DNA of 64,000 bases, from positions 1,736,001 to 1,800,000 of the forward strand of contig OZ241894.1 in NCBI GenBank assembly GCA_965203575.1, written 5' to 3'. The notes beneath the pieces are model-generated. The model ran no database searches. It was not told the DNA's origin and saw only the letters and a program-made list of their open reading frames with translations. This document shows, in pieces, positions 24,641 to 34,069 of the stretch. Positions within the stretch are counted from its first letter, which is position 1. Each line of letters opens with the position of its first letter. A program made the position numbers and the translations under genes. Origin of the DNA: Aldehydirespirator sp965203575. Its GTDB lineage: Bacteria; Actinomycetota; Acidimicrobiia; Acidimicrobiales; Aldehydirespiratoraceae.

Positions 24641-26473
24641 ATGCCAAAGGCCGTCGGTATCGATCTCGGTACCACGAATTCTGTCGTAAGCGTCCTCGAG
24701 GGCGGCGACCCCGTCGTCATCCCCAACGCCGAGGGATCGCGCACGACTCCCTCCGTCGTGGCCTTCAGCAACGACGGCGAGGTGCTCGTGGGCGAGGTCG
24801 CCAAGCGCCAGGCCATCACCAACCCCGATCGCACCATCCGCTCGGTGAAGCGGCACATGGGCACGGCCAAGAAGTTCAAGGTCGACGACAAGAGCTACGC
24901 CGCCCAGGAGATATCGGCCCGGGTGCTGATGAAGCTCAAGCGCGACGCCGAGGAGTACCTCGGCGACACCGTCACGCAGGCCGTGGTCACCGTGCCCGCC
25001 TACTTCGACGACGCCCAGCGCACCGCCACCAACGAGGCCGGCAAGGTAGCCGGGCTCGAAGTGCTGCGCATCATCAACGAGCCCACCGCAGCCGCCCTCG
25101 CCTACGGACTCGACAAGGAGTCCGCCGACCAGACCATCCTGGTGTTCGACCTCGGCGGCGGCACCTTCGACGTGTCGGTACTGGAGCTCGGCGACGGCGT
25201 GTTCGAGGTGAAGTCCACCTCCGGCGACACCAAGCTCGGCGGCGACGACTGGGACGAGGCCGTGATCGACTGGCTGGTGGCGTCGTTCAAGGGCGACCAC
25301 GGCGTGGACCTGTCCGCCGACGCCATGGCCATGCAGCGACTCAAGGAAGCGGCCGAGAAAGCCAAGATCGAGCTGTCCCAGACCCCGTCCTCGCAGATCA
25401 ACCTGCCCTTCGTGACCGCCACCGACAAGGGTCCCCTGCACCTCGACTACACGCTGAGCAGGGCCAAGTTCCAGGAGTTGACCGCCCACCTGTTGGACCG
25501 CTGCCGCGGCCCCTTCGAGCGGGCCATCTCCGACGCCGGCATCGCCAAGGGCGACATCCACCACGTTGTCCTGGTGGGCGGGTCGACCCGCATGCCGGCG
25601 GTGGCCGAGCTGGTCCAGGAGATGACCGGCCGCGAGCCCAACAAGACGGTCAACCCCGACGAGGTGGTAGCCATCGGTGCGGCCATCCAGGCCGGTGTGC
25701 TCAAGGGCGAGGTCAAGGACGTGCTGCTGCTCGACGTGACCCCGCTGTCGCTGGGCATCGAGACCAAGGGCGGTGTGATGACCACCCTCATCGAGCGCAA
25801 CACCACCATCCCCACCCGCAAGAGCGAGATCTTCACCACCGCCGAGGACGGCCAGCCGTCGGTCGAGATCCACGTGCTCCAGGGCGAGCGGCAGATGGCC
25901 GCCTACAACAAGACCCTGGGCAAGTTCCAGCTCGTCGACCTGCCGCCGGCACCCAGGGGAATGCCCCAGATCGAGGTGACCTTCGACATCGACGCCAACG
26001 GCATCGTCCACGTCAGCGCGCAGGACAAGGCCACCGGCAAGGAGCAGTCGATGACGATCACGGGACAGTCGTCGCTCGACTCCGACGTCATCGACCAGAT
26101 GGTCTCCGACGCCGAGGCCCACGCCGAGGAGGACCGCCAGCGGCGCGAGGAGGCCGAGATCCGCAACGCGGCCGACACGCTCGTGTACCAGGTCGAGAAG
26201 ACGCTGAAGGAACATGCCGACGAGGTGTCCGACGACGAGAAGGAGGCCATCAACTCCAAGCTCGCCGATCTGCGCAGCGCGCTGGAGGGCGACGACGTCG
26301 AGGCGGTCAAGTCGGCCACCGAGGCCCTCATGACGGCCAGCCAAGAGTTCGGCCAGAGGCTCTACGACGCGGCCGCCGCGGCCGAGCGCGAGCCGGGCGC
26401 GGCCACCGAGGCACCCGCCGATGACGACGTGGTCGAGGCCGAGATCGTCGACGACGACCGCGAGACGGCGTGA
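24641..26473 (+). CDS. dnaK: Chaperone protein DnaK (Hsp70)
   Basis: The ATP-driven Hsp70 chaperone. Residues 1-360 form the nucleotide-binding domain: MPKAVGIDLGTTNS, VVTVPAYFDDAQR, FDLGGGTFDVS and LVGGSTRMPAV. The substrate-binding domain follows (DVTPLSLGIETKGG) with a helical lid (AEAHAEEDRQRREEAE). The C-terminus ends in an acidic tail typical of DnaK. ATG 24641 is preferred over ATG 24623 because it has the ribosome-binding site AAAGGAAG and gives the normal N-terminus (610 residues). It heads the operon dnaK-grpE-dnaJ-hspR-clpB. Confidence 0.97.
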   Translation: MPKAVGIDLGTTNSVVSVLEGGDPVVIPNAEGSRTTPSVVAFSNDGEVLVGEVAKRQAITNPDRTIRSVKRHMGTAKKFKVDDKSYAAQEISARVLMKLKRDAEEYLGDTVTQAVVTVPAYFDDAQRTATNEAGKVAGLEVLRIINEPTAAALAYGLDKESADQTILVFDLGGGTFDVSVLELGDGVFEVKSTSGDTKLGGDDWDEAVIDWLVASFKGDHGVDLSADAMAMQRLKEAAEKAKIELSQTPSSQINLPFVTATDKGPLHLDYTLSRAKFQELTAHLLDRCRGPFERAISDAGIAKGDIHHVVLVGGSTRMPAVAELVQEMTGREPNKTVNPDEVVAIGAAIQAGVLKGEVKDVLLLDVTPLSLGIETKGGVMTTLIERNTTIPTRKSEIFTTAEDGQPSVEIHVLQGERQMAAYNKTLGKFQLVDLPPAPRGMPQIEVTFDIDANGIVHVSAQDKATGKEQSMTITGQSSLDSDVIDQMVSDAEAHAEEDRQRREEAEIRNAADTLVYQVEKTLKEHADEVSDDEKEAINSKLADLRSALEGDDVEAVKSATEALMTASQEFGQRLYDAAAAAEREPGAATEAPADDDVVEAEIVDDDRETA

Positions 26474-27039
26474 GCGCACCATCATCCGACGTCAGCGAGC
26501 TCGAGTCTGCGGCCGCACCGTCCGACGAGCCCGACGCCGGCACCGGCGAAGCGGTCGAGTCCGTGACCGCCGAGCCCGAGCCGGCCGAGGCCCGATCCGG
26601 CTCGGATTCCGAGCTCGATCTGGCCGCGGTCACCGCGCAGCGAGACGCCTACCTGGAGGACCTCCAGCGGGTCACCGCGGAGTTCACCAACTTCCGGCGC
26701 CAGACGATGAAGCGCAACACCGAGCTGGTCGCGCAGGCTGCCTCGAGGCTGGCCAGAGAGCTGCTCGTAGTCCTCGACGCGTGCGAGGCTGCCGTCGCTC
26801 AGGGCGTGGAAGGCATCGAAGCCTTGCAGTCACAGCTGCTGGGCGTGCTTTCGGCTGAGGGTCTCACCGTGCTCGGCACGATCGACGAGCCCTTCGATCC
26901 CGGCTTCCACGAGGCAGTGATGAGCGAGGAGTCCACAGATGACGGCCAGGACGCTCCGGTCGTGTCCGAGGTGCTGCGCACCGGGTACGCATGGAACGGT
27001 CGGGTGCTGCGGCCGGCCATGGTGAAGGTGCGCGGCTGA
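26470..27039 (+). CDS. grpE: Nucleotide exchange factor GrpE
   Basis: Releases ADP from DnaK. The first 55 residues are acidic and disordered, then a long helix (AVTAQRDAYLEDLQRVTAEF) with the family pattern FTNFRRQTMKRN, and a C-terminal beta domain (EPFDPGFHEAVMS, VLRTGYAWNGRVLRPAMVKV). The GTG start overlaps the dnaK stop (GTGA), so the two are translationally coupled. Length is 189 residues, usual for actinobacteria. Confidence 0.95.
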   Translation: MSAPSSDVSELESAAAPSDEPDAGTGEAVESVTAEPEPAEARSGSDSELDLAAVTAQRDAYLEDLQRVTAEFTNFRRQTMKRNTELVAQAASRLARELLVVLDACEAAVAQGVEGIEALQSQLLGVLSAEGLTVLGTIDEPFDPGFHEAVMSEESTDDGQDAPVVSEVLRTGYAWNGRVLRPAMVKVRG

Positions 27040-27054
27040 GGCAACAGGAGTGAG

Positions 27055-28182
27055 GTGACAGTGGAGCCCCAGCGGGAGTGGTTCGAGAAGGACTACTACA
27101 AGATCCTCGGTGTGGCCGAGGACGCCTCGGCCTCCGACATCACCAAGGCCTACCGCAAGCTGGCCAAGAAGCTGCACCCCGACGCCAACCCGGGCGACCA
27201 GGCCGTGGAGGAACGCTTCAAGGAAGCGGCCTCGGCCTACGACGTGCTCGGCGACGACTCCAAGCGCAAGGCCTACGACGAAGTGCGCCGGCTCGGTCCC
27301 ATGGCGGGCTCGTTCGGCCCGGGCGGCCCGGGCCCGGCCGGGGGCTTCAACCTGAACTTCGAGCAGATGGGCGATCTCGGCAACCTCTTCGGTGATCTCT
27401 TCGGTCGGCGCCGCCGCGGCAACCCAGCCCAGCGGGGCGCCGACATCGAGACAGAGGTGAAGCTTGAGTTCGCCGACGCCGTGTCGGGGACCACGATCGG
27501 TGTGCCCGTCACCGGCGAGGCTCGCTGCCGTACCTGCAAGGGCCTGGGCACCAAGCCGCCGGCCAAGCCGCAGCCGTGCCCGACTTGTTCGGGCACCGGC
27601 GTGAACGACGAGAACCAGGGCCTGTTCTCCTTCAGCCGGCCCTGCGCGGCCTGCGCAGGCCGGGGGACCGTCATCGAGAATCCCTGCACCGCCTGCGGCG
27701 GCCGGGGCATGGAACGCCGGCGCCGCGAGGTCAAGGCCCGCATCCCGGCCGGGGTGACCGACGGGCAGCGGATCAAGCTGGCCGGACGCGGCGCTCCGGG
27801 CCAGGGACCGGGCGGCAGACCCGGCGACCTCTACGTGCGGGTCCATGTCAAGCCCCACCGGTTGTTCGGGCGGGACGGCAAGAACCTCACCCTGATCGTG
27901 CCGGTCACGTTCTCGGAGGCCGCGCTGGGCGCGCAGATCCCGGTGCCCACCCTCGACGGATCGACGGTGACCATACGCATCCCCCCCGGCACACGGACGG
28001 GCCGGCGCCTCCGCATCCCCGCGACTTCCTCCACCGGGGGCGCCGACCTCATCGTGGAGGTCGAGGTCGTCGTGCCCCAGAACCTGTCAGAAGAGCAGCA
28101 GGCCGCGATGGAGGCGTTCGCAGCCGCCGGTGGCGAGGACCCGCGGGCTCACTTCGAGAATGATCTCAACCACGGAGAATGA
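27055..28182 (+). CDS. dnaJ: Chaperone protein DnaJ (Hsp40)
   Basis: Co-chaperone that delivers substrates to DnaK and stimulates its ATPase. The J-domain (about residues 12-78) contains the HPD motif in LHPDANPG. A Gly/Phe-rich linker is followed by four zinc-binding repeats: CRTCKGLG, CPTCSGTG, CAACAGRG and CTACGGRG. The C-terminal substrate-binding domain ends near residue 350. The GTG start at 27055 is preceded by AGGAG. It overlaps hspR by 4 bases (ATGA). This is the actinobacterial operon DnaJ1 type. Confidence 0.96.
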   Translation: MTVEPQREWFEKDYYKILGVAEDASASDITKAYRKLAKKLHPDANPGDQAVEERFKEAASAYDVLGDDSKRKAYDEVRRLGPMAGSFGPGGPGPAGGFNLNFEQMGDLGNLFGDLFGRRRRGNPAQRGADIETEVKLEFADAVSGTTIGVPVTGEARCRTCKGLGTKPPAKPQPCPTCSGTGVNDENQGLFSFSRPCAACAGRGTVIENPCTACGGRGMERRRREVKARIPAGVTDGQRIKLAGRGAPGQGPGGRPGDLYVRVHVKPHRLFGRDGKNLTLIVPVTFSEAALGAQIPVPTLDGSTVTIRIPPGTRTGRRLRIPATSSTGGADLIVEVEVVVPQNLSEEQQAAMEAFAAAGGEDPRAHFENDLNHGE

Positions 28183-28640
28183 CGATGACCGATGACCGAT
28201 TCCACCGAGCCGTGTACGTGATATCAGTGGCCGCCGAATTGGCGGGGGTCCACCCTCAGACGCTCCGCATCTACGAGCGCAGGGGCCTGCTCGCCCCGGC
28301 ACGAACAGCAGGCGGCAGCCGCCGCTACAGCGATGCCGACCTAGCCCTGCTGGAGCGCATAGCCGAGCTCACCGACGAGGGTCTCAACCTTGCCGGCGTG
28401 CAGCGGGTCCTGGAACTCGAGCAGACCGTCGCCGAGCTGCGGGCCCAGCTCGATGAGACCCGCCAGGCCTACAAGCGCCAGCAGACCGAGCTGGCGGCGC
28501 GGGGCTTCAACCCCAGTGGACTCGTACCGGCGGTCCGCCAGGGCAGGGCAGTCACGCTGTACCGCGCCACCCGCGGCCCGGGCTCGGTGGTCGAACCTGT
28601 CGCCGGAGCCGGCTCCGGGGCCGCGCCCAGGAGGGGCTGA
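28179..28640 (+). CDS. hspR: Heat-shock repressor HspR (MerR family)
   Basis: A 153-residue MerR-like regulator. The winged-helix part reads VISVAAELAGVHPQTLRIYE, then RRGLLAPART and GGSRRYSDADLALL. A helical segment (ELEQTVAELRAQLDETRQAY) forms the dimer coil. In actinobacteria HspR binds HAIR sites together with DnaK and represses this operon. Its gene position (after dnaJ, before clpB) and the HAIR-like site at 24541 support that role. The start overlaps the dnaJ stop. A basic Gly-rich tail of about 35 residues is longer than in Streptomyces HspR. Confidence 0.92.
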   Translation: MTMTDDRFHRAVYVISVAAELAGVHPQTLRIYERRGLLAPARTAGGSRRYSDADLALLERIAELTDEGLNLAGVQRVLELEQTVAELRAQLDETRQAYKRQQTELAARGFNPSGLVPAVRQGRAVTLYRATRGPGSVVEPVAGAGSGAAPRRG

Positions 28641-28642
28641 CC

Positions 28643-31135
28643 GTGTCCCTGGACCCCAATCGCTGGACGCTCAAGACGACCGAGGCGTTCGCGGCCGCCA
28701 CCGAGGCGGCCAGGGCCGCCTCCCATGCCGAGGTCACGCCCGACCATTTGCTGATCGCCCTGCTGGCCCAGACCGAGGGCCTGGTGCTGCCGATGCTGCA
28801 CTCCGCGGGTGTCGACCCCTCAGCCGTGCTCGAAAGATCCCAGCAGGCGGTGGCCATGCTGCCGCGCGCCTACGGGTCCGACGTCGGCGTCTCCCGCGAG
28901 TTGCACGACGTGCTGACCGCCGCCGACAAGCTGCGCCTCGACCTGGGCGACGACTACCTGTCCACCGAGCATCTGGTCATCGCCCTCGGCGATCGTCTGG
29001 ATCTCGATCGCGAGCTCCTGCTGAAGGTGCTGCACGATGTTCGGGGCAGCCATCGGGTCACTACCAAGGCGCCCGAGGATCAGTACCAGGCCCTGGAGCG
29101 CTACGGCCGGGACCTCACCACCGAGGCCCGGGCCGGCAGCCTCGACCCGGTGATCGGACGCGACGACGAGATCCGGCGGGTGATCAGAGTCCTGGCCCGG
29201 CGCCGCAAGAACAACCCGGTGCTGATAGGCGAGCCCGGCGTGGGCAAGACCGCCATCGTGGAGGGCCTGGCCCAGCGCATCGTCGACGGCGATGTGCCCG
29301 ACAGCCTGGCCGGCAAGCGCCTCGTGGTGCTCGACCTGGCCGCCATGGTGGCCGGTGCCAAGTATCGGGGCGAGTTCGAGGAGCGCCTCCAAGCGGTGCT
29401 GGCCGAGATCGAGGAGGCCGGTGGCGAGATCGTCACCTTCATCGACGAGTTGCACACCATGGTGGGCGCGGGCGGCGCGGAGGGAGCGATGGACGCCGGC
29501 AACATGCTCAAGCCCATGCTGGCCCGCGGCACGCTGCGGATGGTCGGTGCCACCACGCTCGACGAGTACCGCAAGCACCTGGAGACCGACGCGGCTCTGG
29601 AGCGCCGCTTCCAGCCGGTGCTCGTGGAACCGCCCTCCGTGGAGGCCACGGTGGCCATCCTGCGTGGTCTGCGGGAGCGCTACGAGGTCCATCACGGGGT
29701 GCGCATCAAGGACTCTGCCCTGATCGCCGCGGCCAAGCTGTCGGACCGCTACATCACCGGCCGGTTCCTTCCCGACAAGGCCATCGACCTGATCGACGAG
29801 GCGGCCAGCTCGCTGCGCATCGAGATCGACTCGGTGCCCACCGAGATCGATGTGGTGGAGCGCCGCCTGCGGCAACTCGAGATGGAGCGGGTCGCGGTCT
29901 CCGCCGAGAGCGACGCTACGTCCCGAGCGCGTCTCGACGACCTGGAGCGCGAGATCGCCGACCTCACCGAGGAGTCCTCCGCGCTGACGGCGCGCTGGAA
30001 GGCCGAGAAGGAGGCCATCGGCGTCATCCGCTCCCTCAAGGGGGAGCTCGAGACCCGCCGATCCGACCTCGAACGCGAGCCCGACCTGGAACGAGCCGCC
30101 GAGATCCGCTACGGGATCATCCCCGACCTGGAGCGCCGCATCGACGAGGCCACCAGCCATCTGGCCGAGTTGCAGCGCGACTCGTCGATGCTCACCGAGG
30201 AGGTCGACGCCGACCACATCGCCGTCGTGGTCAGCCGGTCCACCGGCGTGCCGGTGTCGCGTCTCATGGAGGGCGAGGCAGCCAAGCTGATCCGGCTGGA
30301 GGAGCACCTCCACGAGCGGGTGGTGGGCCAGGACGAGGCGGTGAGCGTGGTGGCCAACGCCATCCGTCGCAGCCGCGTCGGTCTCAGCGACCCCCACCGC
30401 CCCATCGGCAGCTTCCTGTTTCTCGGCCCCACCGGCGTGGGCAAGACCGAGTTGGCCCGGTCCTTGGCTGCGTTCCTGTTCGACGACGAGCAGGCCATGG
30501 TGCGCATCGACATGTCGGAGTACCTGGAGAAGCACTCGGTGTCCCGCCTCATCGGAGCGCCGCCCGGATACGTGGGCCACGACTCCGGCGGCCAGTTGAC
30601 CGAAGCCGTCCGGCGCCGCCCCTATGCGGTGGTGCTGCTCGACGAGGTGGAGAAGGCCCATGCCGAGGTGTTCGGCGTGCTGCTGCAGCTGCTCGACGAC
30701 GGCCGTCTCACCGACGGGCAGGGTCGTACGGTGGACTTCAGCAACGTCGTGCTGATCATGACGTCCAACCTCAAGGGCGAACCGGGCAACTTCTTCAGGC
30801 CCGAGTTCGTCAACCGCATCGACGACATCGTCCGGTTCCGCGCCCTGGAGCCGGAAGACCTCTTGCCCATCGTCGACATCCAGCTCAAGCATCTGGAGGA
30901 CCGCCTGCAGGCCCGCCGTCTCGGGCTGGAGGTCAGCGACGAGGCCAAGACCCATCTGGCCCGGGCCGGCTACGACCCCGCCTTCGGCGCTCGGCCCCTC
31001 AAGCGCCTCATACAGCGCGCCATCGGAGATCCTCTCGCCGTGGCCATGCTGGAAGGCCGCTACGGGCCCGACGACACCGTGGTCGTCGACGTGGACCGCC
31101 CCGACGACTCGGACGAGTCGATAGTCCTGGTCTAA
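28643..31135 (+). CDS. clpB: ATP-dependent disaggregase ClpB
   Basis: A Hsp100 disaggregase of 830 residues working with DnaK. The N-domain repeats cover about residues 1-145. The first AAA+ domain has Walker A GEPGVGKT and VVLDLAAMVAGAKYRGEFEE; the coiled-coil M-domain (about 390-515) is complete. The second AAA+ domain has GPTGVGKTELA and VVLLDEVEKAH, and ends with FGARPLKRLIQ. Compared with Escherichia coli ClpB, about 20-25 residues are missing between MTSNL and FRPEFVNRIDD in the second domain, while the key residues on both sides are kept. It starts 2 bases after hspR, as the last gene of the operon. Confidence 0.95.
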   Translation: MSLDPNRWTLKTTEAFAAATEAARAASHAEVTPDHLLIALLAQTEGLVLPMLHSAGVDPSAVLERSQQAVAMLPRAYGSDVGVSRELHDVLTAADKLRLDLGDDYLSTEHLVIALGDRLDLDRELLLKVLHDVRGSHRVTTKAPEDQYQALERYGRDLTTEARAGSLDPVIGRDDEIRRVIRVLARRRKNNPVLIGEPGVGKTAIVEGLAQRIVDGDVPDSLAGKRLVVLDLAAMVAGAKYRGEFEERLQAVLAEIEEAGGEIVTFIDELHTMVGAGGAEGAMDAGNMLKPMLARGTLRMVGATTLDEYRKHLETDAALERRFQPVLVEPPSVEATVAILRGLRERYEVHHGVRIKDSALIAAAKLSDRYITGRFLPDKAIDLIDEAASSLRIEIDSVPTEIDVVERRLRQLEMERVAVSAESDATSRARLDDLEREIADLTEESSALTARWKAEKEAIGVIRSLKGELETRRSDLEREPDLERAAEIRYGIIPDLERRIDEATSHLAELQRDSSMLTEEVDADHIAVVVSRSTGVPVSRLMEGEAAKLIRLEEHLHERVVGQDEAVSVVANAIRRSRVGLSDPHRPIGSFLFLGPTGVGKTELARSLAAFLFDDEQAMVRIDMSEYLEKHSVSRLIGAPPGYVGHDSGGQLTEAVRRRPYAVVLLDEVEKAHAEVFGVLLQLLDDGRLTDGQGRTVDFSNVVLIMTSNLKGEPGNFFRPEFVNRIDDIVRFRALEPEDLLPIVDIQLKHLEDRLQARRLGLEVSDEAKTHLARAGYDPAFGARPLKRLIQRAIGDPLAVAMLEGRYGPDDTVVVDVDRPDDSDESIVLV

Positions 31136-31137
31136 CC

Positions 31138-31199
31138 AGGCCGAGCTTGCGAGGCCGTGGCCCGAGCGGCCCGTGAGCGCAGCGAACAAGAGCGGAAAA
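31138..31199 (+). repeat. Dispersed intergenic repeat, copy D
   Basis: A full-length copy between the clpB stop and the purA promoter. It ends at 31199; a -10-like TACAAT follows at 31204-31209, so the end of the repeat occupies the -35 area of purA. The core is identical to copy A. Confidence 0.85.
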
Positions 31200-31243
31200 C
31201 CAGTACAATCGCACGGTAACGCCCGCCCCTGAAGGAGAGCGCC

Positions 31244-32530
31244 GTGCCTGCGACCGTTGTCGTCGGTACCCAGTGGGGCGACGAGGGGAAGGGGAAGTTC
31301 ACCGACCTCGTCGCTGCCGAGATGGACATGGTTGTCCGCTACCAGGGTGGCCACAACGCTGGACACACACTGGTGGTGGGCGGTGAGACCTTCGCACTCC
31401 AGCTGATACCCAGCGGAGTGCTCTACGAGCACATCACTCCGGTGATCGGCAACGGCGTCGTCGTCGATCCCAGAGTCCTCATCGCTGAGATGGACGCGCT
31501 GGAGGCCCGGGGCGTCGACTGCAGTTCCCTGCGGCTGTCGGGCAACGCCCACCTGATCATGCCCTACCACCAGGAGCTCGACGCGCTGCATGAGCGCCAT
31601 CTGGGCGACGCCAAGCTGGGCACCACCAAGCGGGGCATCGGGCCGGCCTACGCCGACAAGTCGATGCGCATCGGCCTGCGGGTGCAGGACCTGCTCGATC
31701 CATCGATCTTCCGGGCCAAGCTCGATGTGTCCCTGGGCCATACCAACAAGGTGCTGGCCAAGGTCTTCAACCGCCTGCCCCTGCGGGCCGACGACATCGT
31801 CGCCGAGTACCTCGACGAATGCGCGCCCCGGCTCGAAGCCCATATCTGCGATGCGGTGGCCCTGCTGCACGAGGCCCTCGAGTCCGGCCGGCAGGTGCTG
31901 TTCGAGGGAGCCCAAGCAACCTTCCTCGACCTCGATCACGGCACCTACCCCTTCGTCACGTCGTCCAATCCGGTAGCGGGCGGCGTCTGCATCGGAGCGG
32001 GCATCGGTCCCCGCCACGTCGATCGGGTCATCGGCGTCGCCAAGGCCTACGTGACCCGGGTCGGGTCGGGGCCGTTCGTCACAGAGCTGTTCGACGAAGT
32101 CGGGGACCACCTCGTCACCGTCGGCGGCGAATTCGGGACGAACACCGGTCGCCGCCGCCGTACCGGATGGTTCGACCTGGTGATGCTGCGCCACGCGGTG
32201 CGGCTCAACTCCCTGACCGAGGTCGCCCTCACCAAGCTCGACGTGCTCGACGGGCTCGACCGCCTCAAGGTGTGCGTCGCCTACGAAATGGACGGCGAGC
32301 GCTACGAGCACATGCCCTACCACCAGTCGGTGATCCACAAGGCGGTGCCGGTGTACGCCGAACTCGACGGTTGGAGCACCGACCTGAGCGGCATCACGTC
32401 GTCGGCCGAGCTGCCGGCCGCGGCCGCCGACTACATCGCCTTCCTGGAGGAGGGCATCGGCGTGCCGATCCGGCTCGTAGGGGTCGGACCGGGCCGCAGC
32501 CAGTACCTCTACTGGCAGGAAGCGGCCTGA
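31244..32530 (+). CDS. purA: Adenylosuccinate synthetase
   Basis: Joins IMP and aspartate with GTP to form adenylosuccinate, the first committed step to AMP. Signatures: GTQWGDEGKGKFTDLVA (GTP/phosphate loop), GGHNAGHT, GTTKRGIGPAYADK, FEGAQATFLDLDHGTYPFVTSS, and GVGPGRSQYL. The 428-residue length is normal. The GTG start at 31244 has the site GAAGGAGAG 5 bases upstream. The next gene is purB, which performs the following step, separated by repeat copy E. Confidence 0.97.
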   Translation: MPATVVVGTQWGDEGKGKFTDLVAAEMDMVVRYQGGHNAGHTLVVGGETFALQLIPSGVLYEHITPVIGNGVVVDPRVLIAEMDALEARGVDCSSLRLSGNAHLIMPYHQELDALHERHLGDAKLGTTKRGIGPAYADKSMRIGLRVQDLLDPSIFRAKLDVSLGHTNKVLAKVFNRLPLRADDIVAEYLDECAPRLEAHICDAVALLHEALESGRQVLFEGAQATFLDLDHGTYPFVTSSNPVAGGVCIGAGIGPRHVDRVIGVAKAYVTRVGSGPFVTELFDEVGDHLVTVGGEFGTNTGRRRRTGWFDLVMLRHAVRLNSLTEVALTKLDVLDGLDRLKVCVAYEMDGERYEHMPYHQSVIHKAVPVYAELDGWSTDLSGITSSAELPAAAADYIAFLEEGIGVPIRLVGVGPGRSQYLYWQEAA

Positions 32531-32570
32531 GGCCGAGCGGATGTACTGCACCACACCAGGTACTTGCGGG

Positions 32571-32625
32571 GTACCGAGCGAGGCCGTGGCCCGAGCGGCC
32601 CGTGAGCGAAGCGAACAGGAGCGGG
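32571..32625 (+). repeat. Dispersed intergenic repeat, copy E, containing the purB ribosome-binding site
   Basis: This copy has diverged slightly: GAGCGAAGCG instead of GAGCGCAGCG, and AACAGGAGCGGG instead of AACAAGAGCGGG. The A-to-G change creates AGGAG at 32617-32621, directly before the purB start codons, so the repeat appears to supply the Shine-Dalgarno sequence. Confidence 0.75.
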
Positions 32626-32632
32626 ATTGGTG

Positions 32633-34063
32633 ATGGGCGTTGGCGGGACGCCCAACGTGCTGGCCGGCCGTTACGCCAGCGAACGGATGCAGGCGCTGTG
32701 GTCCCCCGAGCGCCGCGTGGTGCTGGAGCGCCGGCTGTGGCTGGCGGTGCTGGAGGCTCAACGCAAACTCGGACTTGACGTCGATCGAGCCGTCGTCGAT
32801 GCCTACGAGGCGGTGTTGGAGGTTGTCGACCTCGAGTCGATAGCCGCCCGGGAGGCCGTCACCCGCCACGACGTGAAGGCCCGGATCGACGAGTTCTGCG
32901 CCCTCGCGGGCCACGAATCCATCCATCTGGGCATGACTTCGCGCGATGTCACCGAGAACACCGAGCAGCTGGTGATCCTCGATGCTCTGAAGGTGATCCG
33001 CGACGATCTGGTGGCGGTGATCGCCCGGCTGGCCGATCTGGCCGAGGCCCATGCCTCGACGATGATGGTGGCCCGCACCCACAACGTGGCCGCGCAGGCT
33101 ACGACGCTCGGGAAGCGCTTCGCGGACGCCGCAGCGGAGACGATGCTGGGATACACCCGGGTCGCGGAGCTCTTGGACCGGTACCCGCTGCGCGGCATCA
33201 AGGGACCGGTCGGCACCCGCCTCGACCAGATCGATCTTCTCGGGTCGGCGGAGGCGGTCGACGAATTGGAGAGCCTGGTCGCCGAGCATCTCGGCTTCGG
33301 CCGGGTACTCGACGCGTCGGGGCAGACCTACCCGCGGTCTCTGGACCTCGACGTGGTGGCCGCGCTGGTCCAGGCGGTGTCGGGGCCGGCGTCCCTGGCC
33401 ACGACAGTGCGGCTCATGGCCGGACACGGTCTCGTGTCGGAGGGCTTCGGTGACGGCCAGGTCGCCTCCTCCGCCATGCCCCACAAGGCCAATGCCCGCT
33501 CCTCCGAGCGCATCGGTGCCCTCACGGCCGTGCTCGACGGCCATCTCGCCATGGCGGCCTCACTCGCCGGGCGGCAGTGGAACGAGGGCGACGTGAGCTG
33601 CTCGGCCGTCCGGCGGGTCATGCTCCCCGACGCCTTCTGCGCAGCCGACGGCCTGCTCCACACCGCGCTGGCAGTGTTGGAGGAGCTCCGGATCGACAAG
33701 GCCGCCGTCGGTGCCGAGTTCGAGCGCTTTCTGCCCCTGCTGGCGACCACCCGTCTTCTCACAGCCCTGGTTCGGGCCGGGATGGGACGGGAGGCGGCCC
33801 ACGAAGTGCTGGCCGAACCCACCCGGCAGGCCGCGCAACAAGCGACCGGCGGCGATCCTGTCGATCTGGATGGACTGCTCGATCAACTGGCCGCCGATGA
33901 ACGGGTGCCACTGAGCCGCCCGGACCTGGCCCGACTCATGTCCGAACCGGAGCGGTTCGCAGGAACAGCGTCGGAACAGACCGCGCGGGTAGTCGAGGCG
34001 GCCCGCCGCATCGTTGCCCGTCACCCAGAGGCCGCGACCCAGCCTGCTGAGCTTCGATTGTGA
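32633..34063 (+). CDS. purB: Adenylosuccinate lyase
   Basis: Cleaves adenylosuccinate to AMP and fumarate, and SAICAR to AICAR. It belongs to the fumarase/aspartase superfamily; the signature loop is SSAMPHKANARSSE, with THNVAAQATTLGKRF and HLGMTSRDVTEN as further active-site segments. Three in-frame starts exist: TTG 32627, GTG 32630 and ATG 32633. The AGGAG in repeat copy E gives spacings of 5, 8 and 11 bases, so GTG 32630 is equally possible; ATG is listed. Length is about 476 residues. It follows purA, a functional pair. Confidence 0.95.
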   Translation: MGVGGTPNVLAGRYASERMQALWSPERRVVLERRLWLAVLEAQRKLGLDVDRAVVDAYEAVLEVVDLESIAAREAVTRHDVKARIDEFCALAGHESIHLGMTSRDVTENTEQLVILDALKVIRDDLVAVIARLADLAEAHASTMMVARTHNVAAQATTLGKRFADAAAETMLGYTRVAELLDRYPLRGIKGPVGTRLDQIDLLGSAEAVDELESLVAEHLGFGRVLDASGQTYPRSLDLDVVAALVQAVSGPASLATTVRLMAGHGLVSEGFGDGQVASSAMPHKANARSSERIGALTAVLDGHLAMAASLAGRQWNEGDVSCSAVRRVMLPDAFCAADGLLHTALAVLEELRIDKAAVGAEFERFLPLLATTRLLTALVRAGMGREAAHEVLAEPTRQAAQQATGGDPVDLDGLLDQLAADERVPLSRPDLARLMSEPERFAGTASEQTARVVEAARRIVARHPEAATQPAELRL

Positions 34064-34069
34064 AGAGTG

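Noticed and set aside
24580..26485. Further frames overlapping dnaK on both strands
   Set aside because: dnaK is certain by sequence; the others are frame shadows with Arg-, Gly- or His-rich compositions.
28820..33544. Very long open frame (over 1500 codons) on the minus strand opposite clpB, purA and purB
   Set aside because: High-GC coding DNA creates long antisense frames. It reads through three well-recognised genes and two intergenic repeats, and its translation is low in domain-like patterns.
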